Position numbers and translations under genes: made by a program | Shown: piece by piece, positions 6,901-13,639 of the stretch | Layout: the number at the start of each line of letters is the position of its first letter | How positions within the stretch are numbered: position 1 is the stretch's first letter | The notes under the pieces: model-generated | The model's input: the letters and a program-made list of their open reading frames with translations, nothing else | Database searches by the model: none | What the model was told of the DNA's origin: nothing | Virus record (IMG/VR): IMGVR_UViG_3300002488_000052 | Coordinates: 1-28,117 of that record | DNA length: 28,117 bases | From: a virus | Strand: one strand, 5' to 3'

Positions 6901-9397
6901 GTATTTCTCTGTCTATTTTCATATTTTTAGGCAGACCGTTTTTAGTCTTCCTGTAAATTTCAGGATGTCTGCTGGATATGTGCATGTCACTTGAGTTCTT
7001 GATGTTCCTACCCCTACTTGTTCTTCCCGATGAGAAAGTATCTGTCTTAGCGGCTATACCGTGAGCGGTATGATGAGATTTCACTTTGCTAGGTAGGTAA
7101 TGAGGCATCAATTGAGATATGAGTCCAGTGGTATCGGATGACGGGTTGATTGAGCCGTCTCTAGTTTTGTCTCCAATCCATGATGACTCTCCCCCAACTA
7201 GATTAGAATATCTCTTTACTTTTAGAACCCCATCATCATCTATGACCTCTCTCGGCCTGTATTCAAACTTGGATGCATCCGCTAGGTGGTCGTGTATCAG
7301 TTCCGCATGGGTGGTTTTCTGCATGTTAGCACCGCTTCTATGGGTGAAGGGTTTGGAGAATGGCCATGCGAGACCTCTCAGTTTACCATTATCCTCATAG
7401 TAATGAGCGTGCTCTTCTTCAGGTAGTTCTTCTTTGTGAGGTGCGTTGATTCCAGTCCTATGTGCCATCATCGCATTTCTGATTGCTTTACTTCTCTTTG
7501 CAGCACCTACTCTGCTTTCTATTTCCTCTAGAACTGTATTCATTATATTCTTTGGTAACAGTGGCCCACTCTGTCCACCAAAAATTGGATGAAGGGAGTC
7601 TTGGCTTCCTACTAGTGCCAACAGCCCCTCCTTGCTGAGAAGAGCATCACTGTCTTTGCGAACCATTCCTTTGAGCGCTTGCTTCAAGTCCATTCCCTTG
7701 TTCATTCTTTCCAGTATTTTGTCCCTGTCTGATTGCTGGAATGGGAAGAGGTTTCGATTGTCCTTCTTCTTCTCAGGGTCTTCGTCCGCTGCACCGTGAT
7801 GTAGTAGGTCGTCTCCCTCGTACATCGCCTCTAGGTTCTCCATGAGTTCGTCGAATGCGGTATTGTCGAACATCTTGATTTTGTTGTCGTTGCTGTCGTA
7901 CTCGTAAGGCTCATCATTCCATATCTTACCGTCTTTGATGTATGTGCTTTTCAGGGCTGCTGACACAAATCCCTCATCTCCGCTAATTTGCACATCTTCA
8001 GGATTTTCGATATTGGCATGCACATTCGCTCCTGTGTATCCTTGTCTTCGTGAGAAGTAATCATCCTCAGCCCCGTTTCTATGCATGAAGTTCTTCTTGA
8101 TTCTAGTCATGCTTATCTTGTGACCGTCATCTAACTCAACGCTCTGATGTTTGGGATTGTCAGTACCGTACTTGTCTATATGGTCTAGAACCATGCTTCT
8201 CTCTTTCGGAGATAGAAACTCAAGACCGTAGTTGTACGTTTCCCATCCCATACCATGCGCATGCGTTTTGCTCACGGGGTCACCCATCAGTTCTCTCTTG
8301 GCTTCTTCTTCGTTTTCAAGCGGGGGTAATGTGATATCCATCAGTCTACCCATGATTTCCTCTTGGCTCGGCTCTTTACCGACTATTCCTTCTTCAGTCA
8401 CATTATGGCTGTCGAGCAGTTTCATTCTCCAATCGAAGTGAGCCTTCTCCATGTCCGTACCGGCTCGTTCCAGTTTGTCCAAGTCTCTGACGAATGCTTC
8501 TCTTTCTTCGTCTCCCTTGATATGAGTGCCTCTTCTCCATCTGTCCATGTCTCTCATTCTGAGAGTATGCTGATGCGTGGTCTCTTCTCCACCAGCAAAC
8601 GAGTATTTATGCCCCGGTCTGTCATGATGCATTCCTTTGTAGAATCCATGTTTGTGGGCTTCCTCTTCCTTTGTGTGGAACTCCTTGTGAGCATCCTCGA
8701 TTCCCATGGACTTCTCTGCTAGGGATTGTCCACCATTCTTATCGAAGTAGAAGTTTCTGAGCACGTGTTCCCATTCAGGCATATTGGTATCTGTTCTCCT
8801 CCTTCTAATTGGGTGGTGCTTTTCGCTGAATGGGTCTACATCGAGATAGTGACCCTGTTGTATTTGCTCGCTATCTGATTCCGTTGGTTCTGTAATTAGG
8901 GTCTCGGGGTTGTCTCTGTCTAATTTGTATGTGAATGGTGTTATTTCAGGCCAAAGCCCGTGCCTCATCTCTCTAGGAATTTCATTCTCCTTGAGGTGGT
9001 CTGAGGCTGTTTGTCCGGGTTTCTGCTCTGAGTGAAATTTGTATCCGTGCTTCTTGTTATCCGCTTTTGTCCAATGCCTCTTGACTCTACCCTCATATGC
9101 GTGCATTGCTGGTATGGGCATCAGCATGGCAGGACGATAGTCGGCCATCGGGTTACCTTGGCTTCCGCCTTCGCCCCCGCCTTCTTGCTTCAGTATGAAA
9201 TTACTGTAAGAGAGACAGATTATATCCTCGTCTCTGAGTTCGTATTCTATATTATGGTTTTTTAGATTAATAGTAGATAGTAGAAAATCGCCTACTTCCT
9301 GAGATGGGTCTGAACCGTTGTATATTGCTTTCAAGAGTTCATCCCGGTGTCTCAGATAGACATCGACTGAATCCTCTCGCATATCATCACCGCTCAT
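3968..9397 (-). CDS. Giant 1809-aa virion-associated protein with degenerate DNA-ligase-like C-terminal domain
   Basis: Most of this protein is unrecognised: it is hydrophilic, rich in His, Asp, Glu and Lys, largely helical and free of membrane segments. Residues about 1435-1610 follow the ATP-dependent DNA ligase adenylation domain in order. There is an EPMHRIFDLEDM lead-in, a motif I position reading HREGVR (1462-1467) where active enzymes have KxDGxR, KKGNNIKLENEDGE, a motif III/IIIa region (IVDATL at about 1506, then FITDILMYDNDQVMELTTRE) and a motif IV/V-like ILLRDAKSTYMKGEE with PKWVMLAK (K1587, W1600). The nucleophilic lysine is replaced by His and the motif III Glu by Thr, so it is probably catalytically dead. 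The gene lies between the portal cluster and the protease-scaffold, which suggests an internal or injected virion protein. Its ATG overlaps the upstream stop (ATGA). A second ATG five codons on has the better-placed ribosome-binding site. Confidence 0.8.
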   Translation of the reverse strand: MSGDDMREDSVDVYLRHRDELLKAIYNGSDPSQEVGDFLLSTINLKNHNIEYELRDEDIICLSYSNFILKQEGGGEGGSQGNPMADYRPAMLMPIPAMHAYEGRVKRHWTKADNKKHGYKFHSEQKPGQTASDHLKENEIPREMRHGLWPEITPFTYKLDRDNPETLITEPTESDSEQIQQGHYLDVDPFSEKHHPIRRRRTDTNMPEWEHVLRNFYFDKNGGQSLAEKSMGIEDAHKEFHTKEEEAHKHGFYKGMHHDRPGHKYSFAGGEETTHQHTLRMRDMDRWRRGTHIKGDEEREAFVRDLDKLERAGTDMEKAHFDWRMKLLDSHNVTEEGIVGKEPSQEEIMGRLMDITLPPLENEEEAKRELMGDPVSKTHAHGMGWETYNYGLEFLSPKERSMVLDHIDKYGTDNPKHQSVELDDGHKISMTRIKKNFMHRNGAEDDYFSRRQGYTGANVHANIENPEDVQISGDEGFVSAALKSTYIKDGKIWNDEPYEYDSNDNKIKMFDNTAFDELMENLEAMYEGDDLLHHGAADEDPEKKKDNRNLFPFQQSDRDKILERMNKGMDLKQALKGMVRKDSDALLSKEGLLALVGSQDSLHPIFGGQSGPLLPKNIMNTVLEEIESRVGAAKRSKAIRNAMMAHRTGINAPHKEELPEEEHAHYYEDNGKLRGLAWPFSKPFTHRSGANMQKTTHAELIHDHLADASKFEYRPREVIDDDGVLKVKRYSNLVGGESSWIGDKTRDGSINPSSDTTGLISQLMPHYLPSKVKSHHTAHGIAAKTDTFSSGRTSRGRNIKNSSDMHISSRHPEIYRKTKNGLPKNMKIDREIHPRKRELDLSKNTFSHHNPYVETNVIRNKQGNKGRREAGGDVSISRNASQTHLMSLLNGRVNRGLKDAIHSIIPFTQFVKNADRMMPEGLDVGQVMGNLPMFTKPIDTMGQGFEDELLAAEEALNDPNTPKGQLQEIGERIRTMIQQRSAAERDTMDAQNFGVNNEIERMLLSDHNAVIEEAKRLRPIIEEKFPLAFHPENPKALLNAHALISGAQRSLHHTGGDGGVTHGYEDREVELDTTSNKFSTLSTLLQQDAVKQGHTISPIQNASNQEADMTLEKLGLPKDKAHREYVKDWLSGLNSDVVAMSFGKLAGLGVPWNNDNPDMFSSALGLDSTHDALDTALMNDKMNWPKGSNDPGRKNALKTFAQRIPLHNAISWIGNHFKTAERNRPVSEKQLDAYGLAIHEPPKQKKSRSGKVESRSGKTLLHPVFEGTTGWREAQRHNRVKDIASHIMMLDTATVPEQISSDMPTVTENRVGMRRDAKIASIESQQGVVPMDVINDGAMHTGEEGIAEFGLEFDGGVPVVGNYPQPTNYNPIPRTSVQQLLSDTHSPEHMQMIYDSHEPMGSAPMNTPGIEGTMPHQNDWQLFGKSDVPKEVPLIEPMHRIFDLEDMAQLRGFTGEWVVSAHREGVRCKVTKKGNNIKLENEDGEVQSTSDEMRSSLRSSCKKNYIVDATLVDGDLFITDILMYDNDQVMELTTRERVKLLRGQFDSYHPVHVPSPSDIRVTDEVGLKNAVESLGKENKMILLRDAKSTYMKGEEKHPKWVMLAKEDILYHVPFTMEIEEKHFIIKLPEDLVKYEISEEGPINPVAAIGSISDSNYSVRLAKSLQPYWENGFAYLKSEKDEAIDDGMTDDRARRIEHQSAGILKPKKDSSIILKPKDTLKALLLIEKTLDKLDKGFAGHYPMSGGRGLGIDVGDGTESPRGPTSLIAEESLPDWDMKERPEQDPEKPDDYPGRRKKMARNAKQYNENAS

Positions 9398-9537
9398 CTC
9401 CTCATCGCCGAAACACGACTAGGGCAATTTGCCATTGGCAAACCTTGATGCATTTTACACATCTCATGCACAGTCGCACCGCAAGTCATGCAAGGAGACA
9501 TATCTGCTACGCCTTTCAAGACTTTGACTATGCCCAA
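9394..9537 (-). CDS. Cys-rich microprotein (47 aa), zinc-knuckle-like
   Basis: A frame from TTG at 9537 runs to a TGA that overlaps the start of the giant gene as ATGA. The TTG is preceded by a strong GGAGGGG five bases upstream. The product contains PCMTCGATVHEMCKMHQG and a further Cys (ANCPS), giving C-x2-C ... H-x2-C ... H ... C, a plausible zinc knuckle. An ATG start at codon 13 (9501) is the alternative and keeps all the cysteines. It fills an otherwise unexplained 142-base gap exactly, with coupled ends on both sides. Function unknown; DNA or protein binding is a guess from the metal-binding pattern. Confidence 0.55.
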   Translation of the reverse strand: MGIVKVLKGVADMSPCMTCGATVHEMCKMHQGLPMANCPSRVSAMRR

Positions 9538-9539
9538 GT

Positions 9540-9956
9540 CTACCCCTCCACAAGACGATTGATGTTATCATGTGGGTTTCTTGATGAGGATTCTGCTTCC
9601 ATGTTAACTGATGATGATGATGCGCCTTTGTTAGCAACATCATCTGAATCTAGTAGAGATTGGTTAGTTTGATACTGAGCGTTGAAAGTTTGACCTCCTG
9701 ACTCTGACACGAATTGAACTCCACTGGGTCGTGTGTCGAATGAAGTTTCTTTATGGTGTTCTCCCTTCTCTACTTTATCGACGCTCTTGTCGCATTGTGA
9801 TTTTTGCTCTGAGGAACACTCGGAGTATTTCTTACCGAAGCGCTTCATGCAGTATTTGTCTTTCATACTCATATCTGCTTTCTTCAATAGTTCTTGTGCT
9901 TTTGCTAACATCTCGTATGCTTCACTTGATGCTTCTTCGTATCTTGGTCTAACCAT
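9540..9956 (-). CDS. Unknown hydrophilic 138-aa protein
   Basis: The N-terminal 40 residues form an amphipathic helix region (EASSEAYEMLAKAQELLKKA). A small Cys-containing stretch follows (KYCMKRFGKKYSECSSEQKSQC), and the last 80 residues are Ser/Asn/Asp-rich and probably disordered. The Cys stretch (YCMKRFGKKYSEC...) is reminiscent of small phage proteins with a C-x(2)-[KR]-[RK]-[FY]-G-x(2)-[FY] pattern, but I cannot name a family. It sits in the small-gene run between the portal and the giant gene, separated from its upstream neighbour by one base, and is presumably co-translated with it. A minor head component or assembly factor is inferred from position only. Confidence 0.65.
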   Translation of the reverse strand: MVRPRYEEASSEAYEMLAKAQELLKKADMSMKDKYCMKRFGKKYSECSSEQKSQCDKSVDKVEKGEHHKETSFDTRPSGVQFVSESGGQTFNAQYQTNQSLLDSDDVANKGASSSSVNMEAESSSRNPHDNINRLVEG

Positions 9957-9957
9957 T

Positions 9958-10308
9958 TTAGTACATCTCCTTTACTTCTTTGTGCTGCTGAGCCATGTCG
10001 TGTATTTCTTCCCAACTCATTTCATGAATCTGCTCATTGCTGTATTTGTCTAGATTTTCAGCATCTATACCTTGACCCTTTAGTATGTTAGTGTCCATAT
10101 CATTGCGAAACGCATCTACTGAGACATCTTCCGACAAAGGCGTACCGTAAGGAACGAAACCTGCTTTTCTAAGTATATGACTTGGGTTTTGTATGAGTTT
10201 TCTCAGAGAGGCGTTCTCAGCCTTGATGAGTTGCATGTCTGAATCCATTGACTCCATTTTTGTGATGAGTGTAGTCATCAGTTTTCCTGCGTCGCCTTCA
10301 TCTGACAT
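9958..10308 (-). CDS. Scaffold-like 116-aa protein sharing a C-terminal motif with the protease-scaffold
   Basis: Residues 8-45 form a coiled coil (LITKMESMDSDMQLIKAENA), followed by a linker and a C-terminal helix with NEQIHEMSWEEIHDMA (residues 91-106). This matches TEDLATMTWEEVHNLA at the end of the prohead protease-scaffold protein, so both proteins appear to carry the same short helical docking element. A coiled coil plus such a tail is the build of a small scaffolding or capsid-binding protein. The gene is nine bases downstream of the 121-aa gene and directly upstream of the 138-aa gene, between portal and capsid genes. No family name is known to me. Confidence 0.7.
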   Translation of the reverse strand: MSDEGDAGKLMTTLITKMESMDSDMQLIKAENASLRKLIQNPSHILRKAGFVPYGTPLSEDVSVDAFRNDMDTNILKGQGIDAENLDKYSNEQIHEMSWEEIHDMAQQHKEVKEMY

Positions 10309-10317
10309 TTCTTTCCC

Positions 10318-10683
10318 TCAAACTCTTCTTCCAAAAGTGCTACGTGCTTTTCTCATTGAGGGGTTACTTCTAGCAGAGAAGATTGTACCGGGTAGTTGCC
10401 TGTCTCTCATGCTTGGGTCAAATTTTGCTCCTGTCTCGTTGTATTTGATGACTGGGCTTTGTTGTTGCCAGCCGTTGTCAGGAGTCACTACGTTAGAGAA
10501 GTCTGCTTTCTTGATTGCTATAACTAGGTCGTCTTCAAGGGTAGATGCGTACTTTAGAATCTCAGTTAGATGCAATCTTGCAGCATCTGCATTTCCGTCT
10601 TCTATCGCTTTATTCAAACCTTCATTATGGGAGTTCATTTTCCTCGCCATAGGGTGCATTTTGATTAAGTCCATGGTCGTCAC
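10318..10683 (-). CDS. Unknown 121-aa protein next to the portal gene
   Basis: Residues 1-70 are helical (AIEDGNADAARLHLTEILKYASTLEDDLVIAIKK). The rest is polar, with a basic C-terminus (SMRKARSTFGRRV). There are no cysteines, membrane segments or recognised motifs. It follows the portal gene after 32 bases and is followed nine bases later by the scaffold-like 116-aa gene, so it belongs to the head-assembly block. The basic tail could contact DNA or the capsid interior, but that is speculative. Confidence 0.65.
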   Translation of the reverse strand: MTTMDLIKMHPMARKMNSHNEGLNKAIEDGNADAARLHLTEILKYASTLEDDLVIAIKKADFSNVVTPDNGWQQQSPVIKYNETGAKFDPSMRDRQLPGTIFSARSNPSMRKARSTFGRRV

Positions 10684-10715
10684 TTACCTGTTGCGAAGTC
10701 GCCTTTGTTCTTTAA

Positions 10716-12440
10716 TCATGCGCCTCTTAAGCGTCTTGCGTTCAATAATGCGCGACTATTGTTCTGCGCTTGAGAATTTTCAGGCCCTCGCTGTTGTACC
10801 GATGATACTGGTGCTCCGCTGCCGAATGATGTTCGATTCTGAGGAGATGCTGGCCCTCTCGGTGTTCTGATGCCCATTCCCTCTCCTCCGGGTTGCGATG
10901 GTGGCATCATTCCGGGTGGAATTGCGCCCATCTGAGCACCCATCGCACCTGCTGTCGCTGCACCCGGCAATCCGGGTGGTGGTGTCATTCCGGGAGGCAT
11001 TGGTGGTGGGCCGTCTTGCTCAGGGTTTATTTCTCTGTAAGTGAATCTTATGTCCCTGTCTCCCTGCTCCATGAGTTCAGGCTTGTACCCTAGCATAGCC
11101 ATTCTCTGCGCTAGGTTGACTTCCATCTCATCTCTTCGTAGGCGAGTTATCTCATCTTCCTCCTCGTTCGGATACAGAGTTATTTTCCAATCAGTCACGT
11201 CCATCTGCTTTAGCATCCTAGGAAATAGAACTTGAGTGTACACTTTCTGTCCAAATTCAACTGCTCTGTTGGTTACGAGTATCTGCATTCCTTCGTTATT
11301 AAGACCGCCGCTCTTACCGCTGTCTACCATGAAGATGCTGCTGACACCGTAGAATGCCGCTATTCTGTTTCTCATCTCATCGCGAACTGCGATATACTGC
11401 ATTTCTTCTAGAGTATCCATGAACTTGACCCAATTCACTCCACCACGTCCGGTTGAGGATTCTATGCCAACTTTAGGAATGTAGTGAGGGTCTCTCTCCA
11501 TCTTCTCATCGACTGATTTCCAAAACGACTTCATCGATTCTAGGTTATCGGTGGTGACAGAGATGATTCCTTTCGGACTTCTTCTCTTCTGATATGCGGT
11601 GTACATGTAGTTGTCCATCGCTGTGAGTGTCATCGCCTGTCTCCACATCGTGTTGACCGGGCTTCTACCGTAGAGTTTGGATGGGTTGTACTTACTCAGA
11701 TGAATTACCTCGCCTTCCAAGTAGTACTGTGTTTTTCCACTACCGGCCATATTGGCATAATGAGCCTCCTGCATATTATTACCGCACACTTCGCACTTGT
11801 CGTCTTGGCCGGGGTACGATACTTGGTCTCGATGTAGTGGACACACTTTGTATCTACCACCACGTACTCCCCTCTTGTCTGAGATGATTCTCATGAAGAT
11901 AGGGTCTGCTCTGATAATTTCTTTAACTTTGAAGAACTGTATCTGTGACGTTTCGGGTTCTACGTAATACTCTTTGATGAGAATCAAGAATGCATCATCT
12001 ACCACATTCAAGTCTCTTTCAATCTCAAACAGAACATGCATGAAGTTCTGCTCCATTGAGTTGACTTGTTCCAATAGATACTTTGGGTAGATGAGTTGGT
12101 TCACATCAGGCGCTCTAGTAGGAGAGCCACATAGATTGCATTCATTGACATCGTGATTATACTCTTCACCGCAACCAGTGCATTTCTTTTGGAACTTCTT
12201 CTCCCAGTAGTATCCTCTCCTAAAAATCTCCTGACTGAGTTTGGCAAGCACCGTTCTCAATATGAGGTTCTCTTGAGAGACTGCGTATAATGCTGGTAAT
12301 GTGATACCTTGTGCTAGAACTGGCTCTTGTATACCAGTTGTATACAGAGGCATTTGCGGCTCAGGAGTGGTTCTGCTGCGAAATGGGCTGCTTATAGCAG
12401 ACAAAAATCGTCCTACTGGGCCTTTTTCTTCATCTGCCAT
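10716..12440 (-). CDS. Portal protein with two inserted zinc-binding loops
   Basis: This is the predicted dodecameric vertex through which DNA is packaged. Portal-like features include the stretch EGEVIHLSKYNPSKLYGRSPVNTM (split by the usual loop; residues about 242-264), the helix-rich stem (TAYQKRRSPKGIISV), FYGVSSIFMVDSGKSGGLNNEG and a Pro/Gly-rich disordered C-terminus. Its gene follows those for the terminase and the LAGLIDADG protein. Unusually, it carries two zinc-ribbon-like insertions: C87-x2-C90...C101-x2-C104 and C200-x2-H203...C216-x2-C219. I start it at the ATG that overlaps the upstream stop (TAATG at 12440), which has AGAGG about seven bases upstream. A start six codons earlier, at 12458, is possible. 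It is 574 residues long, within the usual portal range. Confidence 0.88.
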   Translation of the reverse strand: MADEEKGPVGRFLSAISSPFRSRTTPEPQMPLYTTGIQEPVLAQGITLPALYAVSQENLILRTVLAKLSQEIFRRGYYWEKKFQKKCTGCGEEYNHDVNECNLCGSPTRAPDVNQLIYPKYLLEQVNSMEQNFMHVLFEIERDLNVVDDAFLILIKEYYVEPETSQIQFFKVKEIIRADPIFMRIISDKRGVRGGRYKVCPLHRDQVSYPGQDDKCEVCGNNMQEAHYANMAGSGKTQYYLEGEVIHLSKYNPSKLYGRSPVNTMWRQAMTLTAMDNYMYTAYQKRRSPKGIISVTTDNLESMKSFWKSVDEKMERDPHYIPKVGIESSTGRGGVNWVKFMDTLEEMQYIAVRDEMRNRIAAFYGVSSIFMVDSGKSGGLNNEGMQILVTNRAVEFGQKVYTQVLFPRMLKQMDVTDWKITLYPNEEEDEITRLRRDEMEVNLAQRMAMLGYKPELMEQGDRDIRFTYREINPEQDGPPPMPPGMTPPPGLPGAATAGAMGAQMGAIPPGMMPPSQPGGEGMGIRTPRGPASPQNRTSFGSGAPVSSVQQRGPENSQAQNNSRALLNARRLRGA

Positions 12441-13582
12441 TATATCGCCTCTGCCCACTTCGTTACGTCGTCAGCCTGTACGCCCCACTCGTCTAGGAGG
12501 GCGGTGGCCTTCTTGGTATCATCGCTCCAATTGTAGTATCTCACTACTTTGAGCAACTCGTTCTTTCGCAAGGAATCATCTTCTTGTATGAATGCTAATA
12601 CTGCTTTGGCTTGGGTTTTCTTCATCTCTAGGAATGGTAGGATGCCCTTCAGCAGTTTGGATATGTCCGCTTTGGAGTAGAACTGCAATCGATGCTGGCT
12701 TCTCTGAGTATCACTGTATATCTTTTGGTCTAGTTGCAGAATCCCACATCCCAGTGTTTTCTGCAATTGCTCGCAGTGTATCTTGCCTCTACTGCCTGTT
12801 GCTATGAATCCTGCTCTTGGCTCTCCTCTTTTTGTGATTGTTATGTATCCATCTGCATCTAGGAATCCAGCAGCATACGCCCAAGGGTCTTTGATTATCA
12901 ATCCGGTCTTATCCATCTTGACAAAAGTACCACGACTGTTACCGCTTATGACATCGACTTCCTCGCCATACATCGATAGTAGTTTAGATAGTTTAGTGGA
13001 TGTCATGCTTTTGTGCAGTACTCCCTGCTCCATGAGTTCCTCGTGAATGGTTCTACCTGTCATTTCACCTCTATGTTGTAGTAATTCTGCTGTTTTCTGT
13101 ATGGATTCCTGCTCTTTGTCTGTTAGTCTGTCCATTTGCTTGAGGGTGCTCTTCCATATTTTTCTAGCATCCCTCTTGGATTGCATGGCATCCACCCAAG
13201 ACTTCTTTTCCTCATCTCCCCAAACATCCTCATATTCATTTAGCATCTTCAGAGTGTCATCTGCTTGCTCCCATTGATGACAGGCTCTTTGCAGACTCAC
13301 TCTCCTGCTATCTCCAAATTTTCTAAGGGCTTTCAAGTCGTTATCGTTGATACCTATGTCTCTTATTGTATCTGAGTATTTCAAACACCAGTCGTGCATC
13401 TTCAAGGTTGCTTCCATCTCCATCGATTTCAATGACCTTATGTCGTTTATCGCTTTGTCTATGAAATCTTTCTCATCCTTGTTGTGCCTTCTAACGTTTT
13501 TTAGCCTCTTCACTAAATCAGTTGCAGAATAGCCCAAGTTAGTTTCAAACCACCCTTCTCCATTTGCGGGAAAAGCACTCAT
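12440..13582 (-). CDS. Winged-helix plus LAGLIDADG protein between terminase and portal
   Basis: The protein has about 380 residues. Residues 1-170 are helical and unrecognised. Residues about 173-230 look like a winged helix (MTGRTIHEELMEQGVLHKSM, then TKLSKLLSMYGEEVDVI). Residues about 236-340 form a single-motif LAGLIDADG domain: AAGFLDADGYITI, with the metal-binding Asp (D244) present, followed by the beta-rich half and a GILPFLEMKKTQA helix. Free homing endonucleases usually sit in introns or inteins. Here the domain is fused to other parts and occupies the slot where HK97-type phages often carry an HNH protein that aids DNA packaging. A role in genome cleavage or as a small-terminase substitute is therefore possible. 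ATG 13582 has GGAGTGA upstream; a GTG at 13594 is the alternative. Confidence 0.78.
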   Translation of the reverse strand: MSAFPANGEGWFETNLGYSATDLVKRLKNVRRHNKDEKDFIDKAINDIRSLKSMEMEATLKMHDWCLKYSDTIRDIGINDNDLKALRKFGDSRRVSLQRACHQWEQADDTLKMLNEYEDVWGDEEKKSWVDAMQSKRDARKIWKSTLKQMDRLTDKEQESIQKTAELLQHRGEMTGRTIHEELMEQGVLHKSMTSTKLSKLLSMYGEEVDVISGNSRGTFVKMDKTGLIIKDPWAYAAGFLDADGYITITKRGEPRAGFIATGSRGKIHCEQLQKTLGCGILQLDQKIYSDTQRSQHRLQFYSKADISKLLKGILPFLEMKKTQAKAVLAFIQEDDSLRKNELLKVVRYYNWSDDTKKATALLDEWGVQADDVTKWAEAI

Positions 13583-13639
13583 GTTACTTATCACTCCAAA
13601 ATGTCGTATTCTCGTTATGCGATTCTATGTAAGTATTAT

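Noticed and set aside
9428-9442. 15-base palindrome TTTGCCATTGGCAAA
   Set aside because: It falls inside the coding frame of the 47-aa microprotein and is short enough to be chance; no second copy seen.
10193-10870. 225-residue open frame on the plus strand
   Set aside because: It lies antisense across three coupled minus-strand genes and the start of a fourth, is rich in Leu/Ser/Cys as expected of a shadow frame, and has no ribosome-binding site.
11733-11752. GSGKT sequence in the portal, resembling a P-loop
   Set aside because: It lies in the loop after the second zinc site, with no Walker B or ATPase fold around it; the protein is a portal.
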